Source: Arthrobacter echini (GTDB taxonomy: Bacteria > Actinomycetota > Actinomycetes > Actinomycetales > Micrococcaceae). From it: DNA of 64,000 bases. Shown here piece after piece: positions 16,597 to 25,312 of this stretch (positions are counted from its first letter, which is position 1; each line of letters opens with the position of its first letter). The notes under the pieces are model-generated. The model searched no databases and had not been told where the DNA came from. It saw nothing but the letters and a program-made list of their open reading frames with translations. The stretch lies in contig NZ_VSLD01000002.1 in assembly GCF_008107445.1 (NCBI RefSeq), positions 186,001-250,000 of the forward strand. Direction: 5' to 3'. Both the position numbers and the translations under genes were made by a program.

Positions 16597-17961
16597 ATGA
16601 CCATCAGCACACTGGCACCGGTAGACAGCAGCCCACAGGCCACCCCGGCGTGGCAGGCGCTCAAGGAAGCGGTGCACGGGCTGCGCCTCCTGCAGGTCAA
16701 GGACGGGTCCATCCCCGAGACCGGGGACCACGACGAAGCGTGCCGGCTGGTGGCAGCCATCACGGCGGCGGTGCAGGATCTGGCGCCCCGCTTTCCTCAC
16801 GACGCCGAGTACCTGCAGCGGACGGTCGCGGCATTCGAGGCGTGGCAGGGCAGCGCCTTCGCCATCCCGGACTTCCTCGAGCCGCTCCTGGCCTTCCAGC
16901 CGCAACAGGACCGCCTCGACGGGCTCCAGCACCTCGTCGTCTTCCCGATGTACACCCAGAACGGCAGCACCAACCGGTTCGTCGAAGCCGTGCTCATCGA
17001 GGTGCTGTGGCCGGAGTTCATCGCCGAGCTCGAGGCCGGCGACTACTCCAACGCCCTGTTCGTCCCGATTCGGTTCCTCGATTTCACCGAGGGCTACGAC
17101 ACCAATTCGGCGGTCCTGTTCCCGGAGACCGTCGCCGTGAGCTCCACGCCGACATTCACCTGGGGTGCCATCTTCGCCGACCGCGAAGCCGCACGCTTTC
17201 GCCGCGTGGTCAGGGCCGCAGCCGACATCACACGCCTGGATCTGCCCGCCGACGCCCTCGAGCTCCTCGACGACCAGCAGCTCACCGAGGAGACCTTCGT
17301 CATGTGGGACCTCATCCACGACCGCACCCACATGCGTGGCGATCTGCCGTTCGATCCGTTCATGATCAAGCAGCGCATGCCCTTCTTCCTCTACTCCCTC
17401 GAGGAGCTGCGCTGTGACCTCACCGCGTTCCGCGAATCGGTGCGGATCGAGAAGGACGAGGACGCCTCCCCCGAGGCGCGCAGGCACGCGAAGCTCGTCC
17501 AGTACGCCGTGATCTTCGATCGCATCTTCCGCTTCAGCATCACGGGCAGCCGCGTCCGCAACTACGACGGCCTGGGAGGACAGCTCCTGTTCGCCTGGAT
17601 GCATCAGCACCATGTGCTGCACTGGACCGACACCAAGCTGACGATCGACTGGGAGGAAGCGGCCGACGTCGTCGTCGCCCTCGGTGAGCAGATCGAGCAG
17701 CTGTACTGGCGCTCCATCGACCGGCCCAAGATCGCCCACTGGCTCGCCGCCTACGAGCTCGTCTCCGCGACGGTCACCCCGCACCCCGCCTCGGTGTGGG
17801 CGAAGGGCCCGGACGCGCTCGAGCTCACCGGTCCGCCCCGGGCGCTCACCGACGCCGTGCTCGACGACGAGTTCCCGCTCTCCATGTTCTTCGAGGCGCT
17901 CGACCGCAAGATGAAGCCGGTCATCGAGTCCACAGCGGGCATCACGGCGGACTCCGCATGA
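16597..17961 (+). CDS. DUF6421 family protein
   Basis: A 454-residue protein I recognise only as the uncharacterised actinobacterial family DUF6421. It is soluble, with no signal peptide or membrane helix. Notable conserved-looking blocks are LVVFPMYTQNGS (113-124), IRFLDFTEGYDTNSAVLFPE (158-177), WDLIHDRTHMRGDLPFDPF (237-255), the EELRCDL helix (269-275), and the His cluster WMHQHHVLHW (334-343). The HDRTH pair plus Glu269/270 and the later His cluster look like a metal site. The ATG at 16597 follows GCAGGAG. The stop overlaps the downstream SDR start (ATGA), and an aldolase gene follows, so the protein probably acts in the same pathway. Confidence 0.75.
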   Translation: MTISTLAPVDSSPQATPAWQALKEAVHGLRLLQVKDGSIPETGDHDEACRLVAAITAAVQDLAPRFPHDAEYLQRTVAAFEAWQGSAFAIPDFLEPLLAFQPQQDRLDGLQHLVVFPMYTQNGSTNRFVEAVLIEVLWPEFIAELEAGDYSNALFVPIRFLDFTEGYDTNSAVLFPETVAVSSTPTFTWGAIFADREAARFRRVVRAAADITRLDLPADALELLDDQQLTEETFVMWDLIHDRTHMRGDLPFDPFMIKQRMPFFLYSLEELRCDLTAFRESVRIEKDEDASPEARRHAKLVQYAVIFDRIFRFSITGSRVRNYDGLGGQLLFAWMHQHHVLHWTDTKLTIDWEEAADVVVALGEQIEQLYWRSIDRPKIAHWLAAYELVSATVTPHPASVWAKGPDALELTGPPRALTDAVLDDEFPLSMFFEALDRKMKPVIESTAGITADSA

Positions 17962-18665
17962 GCGCGCCCGGCGCACAGCGCACCGCCGTCGTGGCCGGGG
18001 CCACGAGTGCTTCGGGAATCGCCCTGACCCACAGGCTCCTGGAGAAGGGCGCTGACGTGGTGGCCGTCGGCTCCGACGCCGGACGTCTTGCCGCGGCCTA
18101 CGCGGGCCTCGACGGCGTGGGCCGGCAGGTGTGCGACCTGACGGATGAGGCCGCCGTCGCCGACCTCGCGGGCCGGGTCCGGCAGGACCACGGTGGAGCC
18201 GACGCCCTCTTCCATCTCGTGGGCGGTTGGCGCGGCGGCAAGGGCATCACCACCCAGCGCACGGACGACTACGCCTTCCTCCACACCTCGGTGTTCCTCA
18301 CGCTCTTCAACACGAGCAGGGCCTTCTACGACCAGCTCGCGGACCGGGGCGGCCGGATTGCCGCGGTCTCCGCGACGGCGGTCGCCAGGCCGACCGCCGC
18401 CAATGCCTCCTACGCAGCCGTGAAGGCCTCGGTGGATGCCTGGCTGCAAGCCGTGGCGAACGGCTTCACGAAGGACGGGGTGGAGGCGGCGTCCACCGCC
18501 ATCGTGGTCAAGGCCCTCGTGGACGATGCCATGCGCGCCGAGCAGCCCGAGCGATCCTTCCCGGGCTTCACGCACGTCGACGATCTCGCGACGATTCTCG
18601 TGTCCCTCCTGGACACCCCGGCCGCCGAAATCAACGGAGCCCGCATCGACGCCGGTCGGGGATAA
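17958..18665 (+). CDS. SDR family NAD(P)-dependent oxidoreductase
   Basis: A 235-residue short-chain dehydrogenase. The cofactor loop is VVAGATSASGIA, a variant of TGxxxGxG. The catalytic Ser lies in AAVSATAVARP and the Tyr/Lys in YAAVKAS. The HLVGGWRGGKG segment replaces the usual NNAG, a recognisable subgroup feature. The substrate is unknown. The start overlaps the DUF6421 stop, and the PLP-dependent aldolase gene begins 7 nt after its stop, so the three genes form one translationally linked unit. Confidence 0.85.
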   Translation: MSAPGAQRTAVVAGATSASGIALTHRLLEKGADVVAVGSDAGRLAAAYAGLDGVGRQVCDLTDEAAVADLAGRVRQDHGGADALFHLVGGWRGGKGITTQRTDDYAFLHTSVFLTLFNTSRAFYDQLADRGGRIAAVSATAVARPTAANASYAAVKASVDAWLQAVANGFTKDGVEAASTAIVVKALVDDAMRAEQPERSFPGFTHVDDLATILVSLLDTPAAEINGARIDAGRG

Positions 18666-18672
18666 TGGTCCA

Positions 18673-19761
18673 GTGACCGACACCATGGATGTTCCCGCTG
18701 TGAACCACGCGCCCACGAGCCTGCACGATCGCACCCTGCGCAGCTTCGCCTCCGACAACTACTCGGGAGTGCATCCCGAGGTCCTCACGGCGCTGGCCGC
18801 CGCGAACGAGGGGCACCAGGTGGCGTACGGCGAGGACCAGTACACCGCCCGGCTCCTCGAGGTGATGGAGCACCACTTCGGCGACGGCATCTCCATCTTC
18901 CCCGTCTTCAACGGCACGGGGGCGAATGTGCTCTCGCTGCAGTCGATCCTCCCGCGCTGGGGTGCCGTGATCTGCCCGCAGACCGCCCACATCAACGTGG
19001 ACGAGAACGCCGCTCCGGAGCGCGTGGGCGGGATCAAGCTCCTCACCGTCCCCACTCCCGACGGCAAGCTGACCCCGGCGCTCATCGACCGGGAGGCCTG
19101 GGGCTGGGGGGACCAGCACCGGGCGCAGCCTCTGGCCGTGTCCATCACCCAGACCACCGAACTGGGCACGCTCTACTCCGTGGCCGAGATCAGGGCCATC
19201 GCCGACCACTGCCACGCCAAGGGCATGCGCCTTCACATGGACGGGGCGCGCCTCGCGAACGCAGCGGCTGCACTCGGCCAGCCCCTGCGCGCCTTCACGC
19301 GCGACGCCGGAGTGGACATCCTCTCCTTCGGCGGCACGAAGAACGGCCTCATGTTCGGCGAGTGCATCGTCGTGCTGAACCAGGAAGCATCCACCGGTCT
19401 GGACTACTTGCGCAAGCTGAACATGCAGCTCGCCTCGAAGATGCGCTTCGTCTCGGCGCAACTGATCGCCTTGCTCGAGGGTGACCTGTGGCTCCGGTCG
19501 GCCTCCCACGCCAATGCCATGGCCGCCCGCCTGACGGAGGGTGTCCGCGGCATCGAAGGTGTGACCCTGACTCAGGAGACCACGGCCAACGCGGTCTTCG
19601 CCATCCTCCCTCCCGGCGCCGCCGATCGCGTCCGCGAGAGCTTCCGGTTCTACGACTGGGACCTCGCAGCAGGCGAGGTGCGCTGGATGTGTTCGTTCGA
19701 CACCACGGAGGACGACGTCGACGCCTTCGTCGAGGCGATCCGCCGGGAAGCGGGGGCCTGA
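18673..19761 (+). CDS. Low-specificity L-threonine aldolase family protein
   Basis: PLP enzyme of fold type I, 362 residues. The PLP lysine is Lys223 in SFGGTKNGLMFGE. Asp190 of HMDGARLAN pairs with the pyridine nitrogen, and His106 of QTAHINVDE is the ring-stacking residue. The N-terminal FASDNYSGVHPE block is the family substrate-binding start. Known members cleave threonine or allo-threonine to glycine plus acetaldehyde, or act on other beta-hydroxy amino acids. The GTG at 18673 lies 7 nt after the SDR stop; an ATG at 18685 is an alternative. Third gene of the DUF6421 operon. Confidence 0.88.
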   Translation: MTDTMDVPAVNHAPTSLHDRTLRSFASDNYSGVHPEVLTALAAANEGHQVAYGEDQYTARLLEVMEHHFGDGISIFPVFNGTGANVLSLQSILPRWGAVICPQTAHINVDENAAPERVGGIKLLTVPTPDGKLTPALIDREAWGWGDQHRAQPLAVSITQTTELGTLYSVAEIRAIADHCHAKGMRLHMDGARLANAAAALGQPLRAFTRDAGVDILSFGGTKNGLMFGECIVVLNQEASTGLDYLRKLNMQLASKMRFVSAQLIALLEGDLWLRSASHANAMAARLTEGVRGIEGVTLTQETTANAVFAILPPGAADRVRESFRFYDWDLAAGEVRWMCSFDTTEDDVDAFVEAIRREAGA

Positions 19762-19872
19762 CCCGAGCCGCACGCCTGCTGCTCGGCGATCCGGCCGCGG
19801 CCGGCAGGTAGGGCAGGGAAGGCCTCCTCGGCGCGCCGCCCTCCGTCCGGCCGACCCAGCGCATAATCTGCG

Positions 19873-20502
19873 GTGGTGAGTGCAACCGGTGGCGTGTCGC
19901 AGCTTCCCGCGGAGTTCGTCGATGCCCTGACCGCACTCCGGGCAGCAGTGCGTCGCAGCCCCCTCCGCCTGGAGGAGATCCCCGCACCCTCTCGTCTCGC
20001 CCCCTTCGCCGTTGCCCTCGGGGCCGACATCGTGGACCTCCCGTCCACGGGACCGTTCTCCCCGCAGCGCCCGTTCACCCCCGCACCGGGACCGGAGGAG
20101 CTCGCCACCGGCCGTTTCATCCTGCTCTACGACCCGCAGGGCTCCTCCGTGTGGAACGGGAAGTTCCGGATCGTCACGTACATCCGCGCGCAACTCGAAT
20201 CAGCCATGGGAGAGGACGCGCTCCTCAGCTCGGTCGCCTGGACCTGGCTCTGCGAGGCGCTCGAGAATCACGGGGCCCGCCACCACAGCATTGCGGGCAC
20301 AGCAACCCGGATCCACTCCGAGAGTTTCGGCACCCTCGAGGATCGCGCCGACACCATCGATATCGAGCTGAGGGCGTCCTGGACGCCGGAGGTCGCGGGT
20401 ATCCGCCGCCACCTCGAGGCGTGGGCGGAGCTGGTCTGCATGTTCGCCGGTCTGCCCCCGCTCCCGGAAGGCGTGACCCACCTGCCCCACCGCCGGTCCT
20501 GA
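19873..20502 (+). CDS. DUF3000 family protein
   Basis: A 209-residue protein of a family confined to Actinobacteria, of unknown function. Characteristic blocks are FVDALTALRAAVRRSPLRLE, AVALGADI, GRFILLYDP, NGKFRIVTYIRAQLE and the Trp-rich VAWTWLCEALE. It is soluble, with no obvious catalytic motif. The start is GTG at 19873 or the adjacent GTG at 19876. It lies 36 nt upstream of the RNase D gene, a pairing frequently seen in this phylum, which suggests an RNA-related or regulatory role only by association. Confidence 0.85.
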   Translation: MVSATGGVSQLPAEFVDALTALRAAVRRSPLRLEEIPAPSRLAPFAVALGADIVDLPSTGPFSPQRPFTPAPGPEELATGRFILLYDPQGSSVWNGKFRIVTYIRAQLESAMGEDALLSSVAWTWLCEALENHGARHHSIAGTATRIHSESFGTLEDRADTIDIELRASWTPEVAGIRRHLEAWAELVCMFAGLPPLPEGVTHLPHRRS

Positions 20503-20538
20503 AGTGTCGGGAACCAACGGGGTTAGACTGCGAGGACC

Positions 20539-21849
20539 ATGAGTGCCCATACCTCCGAACAGACGGACAGCACCACCTCCGCTGCATCCGCCGTCGAACC
20601 CGAAGCCCCCGCTCTCCCACTCCTGAACGAACCGCAGGACGGCGTTCCCCTCGTCATCGACACACGGGCCGGCCTCGAACGGGCCGCAGCCGCCCTGGCT
20701 GCAGGAACCGGGCCGGCGGGCGTGGACGCGGAGCGGGCCTCCGGATTCCGCTACGGACAGCGGGCGTTCCTGGTGCAGATCCGCCGCCAGGGCTCCGGCA
20801 CCTGGCTCATCGATCCCGAACCGTTCGACGACCTCCGCCTCATCGACGACGCGCTCGCGGGCGTCGAGTGGATCCTCCACGCCGCGAACCAGGACCTGCC
20901 CGGGCTGGCAGACCTCGGCATGCACCCCAGCAGGCTCTTCGACACGGAACTCGCCGCCCGGCTCGCCGGTCTTCCCCGGGTGGGACTCGCCGCGGTCATC
21001 GAGTCCCAGCTCGGCTTCACCCTGGCGAAGGAGCACTCCGCCGCGGACTGGTCCAAGCGACCCCTGCCCGAACCCTGGCTCCGCTACGCAGCACTCGACG
21101 TCGAGGTCCTCGCAGAGCTGCGCGACAAGCTCGCCGCCCTGCTCGACGAGGGCGGCAAACTGTCCCTCGCGGAGGAGGAGTTCGAGCACATCCGGCGCAC
21201 TCCGGCGGCGGAACCACGGGTGGATCCATGGCGCCGGACATCAGGACTCCACCAGTTGCGCGACAGACGACAGATCGCCGCGGTACGGCAGATCTGGCTC
21301 GAACGCGAGGAGCTCGCACAGCGCCGCGACGTCGCCCCCGGACGCCTCATCCCCGATTCCGCGATCATCGCCGCTGCAAAGGCCATGCCGGGCACCGTTC
21401 CTCAGCTACTCGCCACGAAGGGCTTCCATGGGCGGGCGGCGCAGAAGGAGGCTCCGCGGTGGCTGCGGAGCATCAGCGAGGCCCGGAACCTCACCGAGCT
21501 GCCTCCGCTGCACATCCCGACGAACGCGCCCCCGCCCCCGCGCACCTGGCCCGAGCGGGATCCCGAGGCCGCCGCCCGGCTGCAGACTGCCCGCCCCCGT
21601 GTGGCGCGTCGGGCGGAGGACCTCGGCATGCCCGTGGAGAATCTGATCACCCCGGATCACCTCCGCCGCGTCGCCTGGCGTCCCCCCGCCGAGATCTCGC
21701 TGGAGAGCGTTTCGGCGGCACTGACCGATCTGGGGGCCCGCCGCTGGCAGATCGAGCAGGTCGCAGCGATCATCACCGTGGCCTTCCTCGACCCCGAACC
21801 TCTGATCGACAAGAATCAGCAGGACGTCCGCGTCGCTCCCGGATCCTGA
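20539..21849 (+). CDS. rnd: Ribonuclease D-like 3'-5' exonuclease with HRDC domain
   Basis: A 436-residue DEDDy exonuclease. The metal-binding residues are Asp63/Glu65 (GVDAERASGF), Asp119 (HAANQDLPGL) and Asp187 with Tyr183 (LRYAALDVEVL). An HRDC domain follows at about 220-305 and a second, diverged helical domain ends the protein, as in RNase D. The first ~30 residues are an Ala/Glu-rich leader. It likely trims tRNA 3' ends or other structured RNAs. The ATG at 20539 follows a GCGAGGACC site. The next gene has its own promoter. Confidence 0.88.
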   Translation: MSAHTSEQTDSTTSAASAVEPEAPALPLLNEPQDGVPLVIDTRAGLERAAAALAAGTGPAGVDAERASGFRYGQRAFLVQIRRQGSGTWLIDPEPFDDLRLIDDALAGVEWILHAANQDLPGLADLGMHPSRLFDTELAARLAGLPRVGLAAVIESQLGFTLAKEHSAADWSKRPLPEPWLRYAALDVEVLAELRDKLAALLDEGGKLSLAEEEFEHIRRTPAAEPRVDPWRRTSGLHQLRDRRQIAAVRQIWLEREELAQRRDVAPGRLIPDSAIIAAAKAMPGTVPQLLATKGFHGRAAQKEAPRWLRSISEARNLTELPPLHIPTNAPPPPRTWPERDPEAAARLQTARPRVARRAEDLGMPVENLITPDHLRRVAWRPPAEISLESVSAALTDLGARRWQIEQVAAIITVAFLDPEPLIDKNQQDVRVAPGS

Positions 21850-21869
21850 TTCCGGACGCGGAGCATTGG

Positions 21870-21898
21870 TTGCACGCCATGTTACCCACCAGTAACAT
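21870..21898 (+). promoter_or_regulatory. Promoter of the beta-oxidation operon with overlapping palindromic operator
   Basis: TTGCAC (21870-21875), a 17-nt spacer and TAACAT (21893-21898). The perfect inverted repeat ATGTTAC-6 nt-GTAACAT (21879-21898) fills the spacer, and its right arm contains the whole -10. This geometry fits a repressor, probably TetR-type, which would release on acyl-CoA binding. No regulator gene lies in the window. Confidence 0.65.
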
Positions 21899-21931
21899 TG
21901 GCGCGGATCAACATCTCAAGGAGGAGCACAC

Positions 21932-23182
21932 GTGAGCCCAGAACCCGGCACCGCGTCCACACGGAGCGCAACGAGATCGGTGCGCGACGTCGTCTTCGTC
22001 GACGGAGTACGGACCCCGTTCGGACGAGCGGGCGAGAAGGGGATCTACGCAGGAATGCGCGCCGACGACCTCGTGGTCAAGTGCATCCGGGACCTGATGA
22101 GGCGCAATCCCTCGTTGCCGGCCGCGCGCGTGGACGAGGTGGCCATCGCGGCCACCACACAGACCGGCGACCAGGGTCTCACCATCGGCCGTACCGCGGC
22201 CCTCCTCGCGGGACTGCCCCGCTCGGTGCCGGGCTTCGCGATCGACCGCATGTGCGCGGGCGCCATGACTGCCGTCACCACCACGGCGTCGGGGATTGCC
22301 TTCGGAGCCTACGACGTGGTGATTGCAGGAGGGGTGGAGCACATGGGGAACCATCCCATGGGGTCCGGAGCAGATCCCAACCCGCGCTTCGCGTCGGAGC
22401 GGATCGTCGATCCCGCTGCGCTCAACATGGGCAACACCGCCGAGAATCTGCACGACCGCTTCCCGGGCATCACCAAGGACCGGACCGACGCTTATGCGGT
22501 GCAGAGCCAGCAGAAGCTCGCCAGGGCCTACGACGCCGGTCAGATCCAGCCCGACCTCGTACCGGTGGCCGGCAAGAAGGCCGGATCCGGGTGGACACTG
22601 AACACCGCGGACGAGCCACCCCGCCCGGGCACCACGCTGGAGGACCTTGCGAGCCTGCGCACGCCCTTCCGCGCCCATGGCCGGGTGACCGCGGGCAACG
22701 CGGCCGGGCTGAACGACGGCGCCACAGCAGCCCTGCTCGCCTCGGGCGACGCCGCGGAAGAGCTCGGGCTACCCGTCCGGATGCGCCTGGTCGGTTATGC
22801 GTTCGCCGGGGTGGAGCCCGAGGTAATGGGGATCGGGCCGGTCCCCGCGACGGAGAAGGCCCTGCGCCAGACCGGCTTGAAAATCGACGACATCGGTCTC
22901 TTCGAGATCAACGAAGCCTTCGCCGTCCAGGTCCTGAGTTTCCTCGACCACTTCGGCATCGACGACGAGGACCCCCGCGTCAACCGATACGGCGGCGCGA
23001 TCGCCGTCGGCCACCCGTTGGCGTCCTCCGGCGTCCGGCTGATGAACCAGCTCGCCCGCCAGTTCGAGGAAGACCCTGACGTGCGGTACGGCATGACCAC
23101 GATGTGCATCGGTCTCGGCATGGGTGCCACCGTCATCTGGGAGAACCCCCACCACGAGCACTACGGACAGGATGCAGCATGA
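21932..23182 (+). CDS. fadA: Acetyl-CoA C-acyltransferase (thiolase)
   Basis: A 416-residue thiolase that cleaves 3-ketoacyl-CoA to acetyl-CoA and a shortened acyl-CoA. Visible active-site residues are nucleophile Cys108 (IDRMCAGAMT), the general-base His in VGHPLASSG and the second Cys in TTMCIGLGMGA. The NEAFAVQVL block is the family NEAF motif. The GTG at 21932 has a strong AAGGAGGAG site. Its stop overlaps the start of the fadB-like gene (ATGA), as in two-component trifunctional complexes. Confidence 0.95.
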   Translation: MSPEPGTASTRSATRSVRDVVFVDGVRTPFGRAGEKGIYAGMRADDLVVKCIRDLMRRNPSLPAARVDEVAIAATTQTGDQGLTIGRTAALLAGLPRSVPGFAIDRMCAGAMTAVTTTASGIAFGAYDVVIAGGVEHMGNHPMGSGADPNPRFASERIVDPAALNMGNTAENLHDRFPGITKDRTDAYAVQSQQKLARAYDAGQIQPDLVPVAGKKAGSGWTLNTADEPPRPGTTLEDLASLRTPFRAHGRVTAGNAAGLNDGATAALLASGDAAEELGLPVRMRLVGYAFAGVEPEVMGIGPVPATEKALRQTGLKIDDIGLFEINEAFAVQVLSFLDHFGIDDEDPRVNRYGGAIAVGHPLASSGVRLMNQLARQFEEDPDVRYGMTTMCIGLGMGATVIWENPHHEHYGQDAA

Positions 23183-25305
23183 GCTTCGAACGCTACGACG
23201 AACTGGCCGGGCTCTTCCCGGCTGAGATCGTCACCCACTCCTACGTCGAGGACATCGATCTGCCCGAGGACGCCGGTGTCCTCGCGCTGGTCACACTGGA
23301 CAACGATCTGGACCAGACGAAGCCGACCACGCTCGGTCCCACCACTCTGATCGAGTTCGGCCGTACCCTCGAGACCCTGAAGGAGCGGGCTGCGTCCGGC
23401 GAGATCGTGGGGGTCGCCGTCACCGGCAAGCCCTACTTCCTGGTTGCCGGAGCAGATCTCAGCACTGTGAAGAGCGTGAAGTCCGAGCATCTGGGCAGGC
23501 TCATGGCTGAACTCGGACACGAGGCGTACGATCTCCTCGCCGACATGGGTGTGCCGAGCTTCGCCTTCATCAACGGCGTCGCGCTCGGCGGGGGTCTGGA
23601 GGTAGCGTTGGCAGCCACCTACCGCACGGTGTCCGCCGGTGCCAAGGGCATCGGTCTTCCCGAGGCTTTCATCGGGCTCGTCCCGGGTTGGGGCGGTGTG
23701 TACCGCCTGCCTCGCCTGATCGGTCCCGCGAACGCGGTCAAGGTCATGATCGAGAACCCCCTGAGCAACAATCGAAGCCTCAGCGGCGCAGAGGCGTACG
23801 AGCTCGGCATCGCCGACGCGCTCTTCGAACCTGCGGACTATCTCGAGCAGTCCCTGCTCTGGGCGGCACGAGTGCTCCGCGGTGGCAGCGCGGAGGAGTC
23901 CGTGGAGCAGCGCCGCCGCGAACTCGCCGATTACGACGACGACGCCTGGGTGTCGGCCGTCGCCGCCGGCCGGGCGTTCGTCGAGGCGAAGACGGGCAAC
24001 GCCGCTCCCGCGCCGTCGCGTGTGCTGGACCTCCTGGAGGCGGGACTCCAGCTGTCACAGAAGGAATCGGCGGCGGCGGAGTGCAACGCCCTGGCCGAGC
24101 TGATGCAGACACCGGAGTTCCAGTCGACGGTGTACGCGTTCCTCGACCTCGTGCAGAAGCGTGGCAAACGTCCCGCAGGAGCACCGGACAGGAAGCTCGC
24201 TCGCCCGGTGTCGAAGGTCGGTGTCGTGGGTGCCGGCCTCATGGCGAGTCAGCTCGCCCTCCTGTTCGCGCGCCAGCTGAAGGTCCCGGTGGTTCTCACC
24301 GATATCGACCAGGCACGCGTGGACAAGGGTGTCGCGTACGTTCATGCGGAGATCGAGAAGATGCTCGGCCGGAAGCGCCTGTCCCAGGACGCGGCGAACC
24401 GCACCCGTGCCCTCGTCACGGGCTCGGTGTCGAAGGACGCCTTCGCGGACGCCGACTTCGTCATCGAAGCGGTCTTCGAGGAGATGTCCGTCAAGAAGCA
24501 GGTCTTCGCCGAGGTGGAGGCCGTCGTCTCCCCCGAGTGCATCCTCGCGACCAATACGTCCTCGCTCTCCGTCGCCGAGATGGCGGCAGACCTCCAGCAC
24601 CCCGAGCGTGTGGTGGGTTTCCACTTCTTCAACCCGGTAGCCGCCATGCCGCTGCTCGAGGTGGTCCGCGCGCCGAGGACCGATGACGCCGTCCTGGCCA
24701 CGGCCTTCGTCGTCGCGAAGGGACTGAAGAAGAACGCCGTCCTGGTCCAGGACGCCCCCGCCTTCGTGGTCAACCGCATTCTCGGCCGGATGTTCGGGGA
24801 GATCACTGCGGCCTTCGATGAGGGTACCGACGCAAAGACAGCGGATACGGCCCTCGCTCCGATGGGCCTGCCGATGAGCCCCTTCAAGCTCCTTGCGCTC
24901 GTGGGCCTACCCGTGGGCCAACACGTCCAGGAGTCACTGCACACTGCCTTCGGGGATCGGTTCCACGTCTCGGAGAACCAGCAGAAGCTGATCGACGCCG
25001 GAGTCAGAAGCCTGTGGGAGAAGCAGGAGGACGGGACGCACGCGGTGCCCGAGGCGACGCTGGCCCTCATGGACCGTGGCAGCAGCCCGTCGACCGCGGA
25101 GGAGGTTCTCCGGCGCACGCAGGACGGCCTTGCCGACGAGATCGGACGCATGCTCGACGAGGGTGTGGTGGCTGCGCCCGAGGACATCGATCTGTGCATG
25201 ATCCTGGGTGCCGGATGGCCCATGCACCTCGGCGGCATCACTCCGTACCTCGACCGTGTGGGTGCTTCGGAGCGCGTGAACGGCAAGCAGTTCCATCAGG
25301 AGTGA
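23179..25305 (+). CDS. fadB: Fatty-acid oxidation multifunctional protein: enoyl-CoA hydratase / 3-hydroxyacyl-CoA dehydrogenase
   Basis: A 708-residue fusion. The N-terminal crotonase domain (about 1-300) has the oxyanion segments FLVAGADLS and NGVALGGGLE and the catalytic Glu in GLPEAFIGLVPGWGG. The dehydrogenase domain starts at about 345 with the NAD loop VGVVGAGLMASQLALLFA, followed by NTSSLSV and the catalytic His in GFHFFNPVAAMP. Two C-terminal 3HCDH domains follow. It hydrates and oxidises the intermediates that the upstream thiolase cleaves. The ATG overlaps the fadA stop, and the acyl-CoA dehydrogenase gene follows after 7 nt. Confidence 0.95.
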   Translation: MSFERYDELAGLFPAEIVTHSYVEDIDLPEDAGVLALVTLDNDLDQTKPTTLGPTTLIEFGRTLETLKERAASGEIVGVAVTGKPYFLVAGADLSTVKSVKSEHLGRLMAELGHEAYDLLADMGVPSFAFINGVALGGGLEVALAATYRTVSAGAKGIGLPEAFIGLVPGWGGVYRLPRLIGPANAVKVMIENPLSNNRSLSGAEAYELGIADALFEPADYLEQSLLWAARVLRGGSAEESVEQRRRELADYDDDAWVSAVAAGRAFVEAKTGNAAPAPSRVLDLLEAGLQLSQKESAAAECNALAELMQTPEFQSTVYAFLDLVQKRGKRPAGAPDRKLARPVSKVGVVGAGLMASQLALLFARQLKVPVVLTDIDQARVDKGVAYVHAEIEKMLGRKRLSQDAANRTRALVTGSVSKDAFADADFVIEAVFEEMSVKKQVFAEVEAVVSPECILATNTSSLSVAEMAADLQHPERVVGFHFFNPVAAMPLLEVVRAPRTDDAVLATAFVVAKGLKKNAVLVQDAPAFVVNRILGRMFGEITAAFDEGTDAKTADTALAPMGLPMSPFKLLALVGLPVGQHVQESLHTAFGDRFHVSENQQKLIDAGVRSLWEKQEDGTHAVPEATLALMDRGSSPSTAEEVLRRTQDGLADEIGRMLDEGVVAAPEDIDLCMILGAGWPMHLGGITPYLDRVGASERVNGKQFHQE

Positions 25306-25312
25306 TGCTCGA

